DNA from: Bacillus sp. CECT 9360
GTDB lineage: Bacteria > Bacillota > Bacilli > Bacillales > DSM-1321
Reading direction: 5' to 3'
DNA: 64,000 nucleotides
NCBI RefSeq assembly: GCF_918741275.1
Contig: NZ_CAKKNA010000011.1
Span: 116,308 to 180,307, forward strand
How positions within the stretch are numbered: the stretch's first letter is position 1; each line of letters begins with the position of its first letter. This document shows positions 62,386 to 64,000 of the stretch, piece after piece. Below the pieces are notes generated by a model. The model ran no database searches. It had not been told where the DNA came from and saw only the letters and a list, made by a program, of their open reading frames with translations. The position numbers were made by a program, and so were the translations under genes.

Positions 62386-62436
62386 GAAGTTATGACGCAT
62401 GTTGAAGCTGTTGCCACGCTTGTTTTAAATGACTAA
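62386..62436 (+). repeat. Displaced rlmCD-like 3' end, copy 5
   Basis: Codons M-T-H-V-E-A-V-A-T-L-V-L-N-D and TAA (62,434-62,436), again the T-H-V-E-x-V-A-x-x-V-L-N pattern. It is the last such ending in the window and probably the distal limit of the island. Confidence 0.65.
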
Positions 62437-62532
62437 TCGCGATGCAGTGATTAAGTTTGGGATGGTGTCGTCAGCACCTCATGTGCGGTCACATTAACTC
62501 TGCCCATATGCAGCCAGTCTCGAAACTTATAA

Positions 62533-62568
62533 AAAGAAGGCAACTACCCTCATGGGAGTTGCCTTCTT
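62533..62568. terminator. Terminator of the hydratase gene (bidirectional)
   Basis: AAGAAGGCAACT and AGTTGCCTTCTT around ACCCTCATGGG-type loop, immediately after the stop of the - strand gene. Confidence 0.85.
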
Positions 62569-62575
62569 ACGTTTC

Positions 62576-63337
62576 TTAATCAGTTACCGTTAATTGTACT
62601 AATCCAATGCCTTCGAATTCACCGGTATACGTCCCGGCTTCCAGCGTTTTTGGCAATATAAATGTGCCGGATGATACAAACATACCTGGCTCGAGCGTTA
62701 AATCATGTTCTCCCAGTTTTTTAAGCAGCCACTGAACGGCTTTGACAGGGTGCCCCATGACGGCAGCGGATGTCCCTACATCAATGACTTCTCCGTTAAA
62801 GAGCAGCTTTCCGTTAATATCGTCGATGTCCGCATATGTGTAGTCTTTTGTTTGCCCAATGGTTACTTTTCCACCCACTGCTCCATCTGCGCAAACCTGT
62901 TCTTTTGGCATTGTCGGAAACCAGTCTTCAAAACGGGAATCGGGAACCTCTATTCCTGGTGCGATTTGTGTGTTGCTGATGATTTCCTCTTCGGTAGAAG
63001 CAGCCGTCAGTTGTTCTTTCACAATAAAGACTAGCTCCAGTTCGATCAGCGGACTTAACATTTGCTTGCTTAAAGAAATTTCACCTGTTATTTGCTTATC
63101 TGTCATTTGACCGTATAATGGCTCATTCGCTTCGAATAATGCCTGAGTTTCTGGACTTGTCATGCTTATTTTATATCCCTTTAAACATTCATTATTTTCT
63201 CTTTTCGCCTCGGTAAAGGCATGCTGAACCTGATAAGCTTCATCCAAACTGATATCTGAGGGAAAAACCTCTTTTTTCAATGCTTTTGAATTTTTGTAGG
63301 AGTCATATAAGGTGTCTACAAAGGTTTGCGTTAACAT
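62576..63337 (-). CDS. 2-keto-4-pentenoate hydratase / FAH-family enzyme
   Basis: 253 aa. MhpD/DmpE-type layout: A-Y-Q-V-Q-H-A-F-T near 35-43, G-Y-K-I-S-M-T-S (about 54-61), P-L-I-E-L-E-L-V-F (metal-binding Glu pair), P-G-I-E-V-P-D-S-R-F and a late G-M-F-V-S-S-G-T. Such enzymes hydrate 2-hydroxypenta-2,4-dienoates or decarboxylate oxalocrotonate in aromatic meta-cleavage; no other pathway gene is in the window. GGGG lies a few bases before the ATG at 63337. It resembles chromosomal rather than island DNA in GC. Confidence 0.85.
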   Translation of the reverse strand: MLTQTFVDTLYDSYKNSKALKKEVFPSDISLDEAYQVQHAFTEAKRENNECLKGYKISMTSPETQALFEANEPLYGQMTDKQITGEISLSKQMLSPLIELELVFIVKEQLTAASTEEEIISNTQIAPGIEVPDSRFEDWFPTMPKEQVCADGAVGGKVTIGQTKDYTYADIDDINGKLLFNGEVIDVGTSAAVMGHPVKAVQWLLKKLGEHDLTLEPGMFVSSGTFILPKTLEAGTYTGEFEGIGLVQLTVTD

Positions 63338-63462
63338 GATTAATCCCCTTTTCTAACTTTTATAAATATAGATAATAGTCTAACACTTTGGGGATTTAGA
63401 AGGAAAGAGTTTTATATAAGAATAAGATAAAGTAGACAAGGACTAAATTTGGAAACCTGGAT

Positions 63463-64000
63463 TGTCAACACTAAACTAGACAACTTTTTTAAGGTGTTCA
63501 AGTTTATACTCAATCGGGCTTAAATAACCCAGTGTCCCATGAATACGAATGTGATTAAACCAATGAACATAGTCGTGCAATTCTCTTGTTAGATCTTCCA
63601 ATGTATCGAAATTCCGGCCCTTCACAAACTCTGTTTTGAGGATTTTGAATGTTGCTTCAGCTACGGCATTGTCATAGGGACAACCCTTCATGCTAAGAGA
63701 ACGTTGGATAGTAAACGTCTCTAGTGCATCGTCAATCAGCTTATTTTTAAACTCTCCCCCTCGATCCGTATGGAAGAGCTAAATTTTGCGTAAATCCACC
63801 TTAATAGATGAAAATGCACGGTAAACCAGTGAAGCGTCTTTATTCGGGCCAGCGCTGTAACCAATGATTTCCTTGTTAAAGAGATCAACAAACACACATA
63901 TGTATTGCCATTTTTGATTGACCCTTACATATGTTAAGTCGCTTACAATCGCATTCAACTCATTTTCCTGATTAAATTCTCGATTCAGTTCATTAGCCTG
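63463..64000 (-). mobile_element. IS3-family element, 3' part (continues beyond the window)
   Basis: The terminal sequence TGTCAACACTAAACTAGACA begins at 63,463, just outside the transposase stop, as expected for an IS3-type inverted repeat with TG end. The body is OrfB (integrase core) on the - strand and extends past 64,000. Confidence 0.7.
63476..64000 (-). pseudogene. IS3-type transposase OrfB with an amber stop (partial)
   Basis: Integrase core read from the window edge: I-V-S-D-L-T-Y-V (first Asp), F-V-D-L-F-N-K-E-I-I-G-Y, D-L-R-K-I then TAG at about 63,782-63,780, then L-F-H-T-D-R-G-G-E-F (second Asp) and N-A-V-A-E-A-T-F-K-I-L-K-T-E (Glu), ending H-G-T-L-G-Y-L-S-P-I-E-Y. All three catalytic acids are in one frame, broken only by the stop, so the copy is disabled or depends on readthrough. 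Confidence 0.82.

Overview
The window is chromosomal DNA from a Bacillaceae bacterium, low in GC and probably close to Peribacillus/Bacillus sensu lato. This rests on YeeI, DgkB-RlmCD synteny, a thermolysin-type protease, a CcpA cre box, a sigma-B-like promoter, Gram-positive ribosome binding sites with frequent TTG/GTG starts, and Bacillaceae-type interspersed repeats. No rRNA, tRNA or CRISPR array was seen. Family assignments come from recognising the protein sequence by eye; no database was searched.

Layout. Positions 1-34,900 are core chromosome with scattered decay: a CGNR regulator, a GNAT enzyme, yeeI, a 7x52-bp tandem hairpin repeat, a stress protein, a lipoprotein, an RDD protein, an oppABCDF operon split by a TnpB-only IS200/IS605-type element, an FMN reductase, an SRPBCC protein, a nupC transporter between two paralogous small ORFs, a GAF-PAS-GGDEF-EAL protein, a neutral protease, a histidine kinase, fabF, a secreted GH3 glucosidase, a slipin, a broken sugar-ABC operon, dgkB, a GNAT enzyme, an alpha/beta-hydrolase-fold protein and rlmCD. 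Several genes are remnants: a VOC protein, an ornithine/alanine-type racemase, and a KimA transporter reduced to riboswitch piece, N-terminus, C-terminus and terminator.

Positions 34,840-62,440 are an accessory island starting exactly in the 3' end of rlmCD. It carries five further in-frame copies of an rlmCD-like 3' end (about 36,965, 55,720, 57,040, 60,510 and 62,390), all in the same orientation as rlmCD, and two pieces of large serine recombinases. I read this as a graveyard of elements that integrated one after another into the rlmCD 3' end. The cargo is defence-rich: an unknown two-gene membrane/cytosol pair, a type I restriction-modification locus (half-HsdS, HsdR, HsdS, HsdM), a decayed ImmA/IrrE protein, a HEPN protein next to a NERD-helicase, and a HEPN / DUF262-HNH / DUF262 cassette. 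Distal modules hold lipoproteins, an IS4 transposase, a truncated polysaccharide deacetylase, a formate/nitrite transporter and a DUF1540 protein.

Positions 62,500-64,000 contain a hydratase/FAH-family enzyme and the end of a nonsense-mutated IS3-type element that runs off the window.

Many genes are broken by single-base indels, often in homopolymers. Some may be sequencing errors, but racemase, KimA, ImmA/IrrE and the sugar permeases carry multiple or large lesions and look genuinely decayed.
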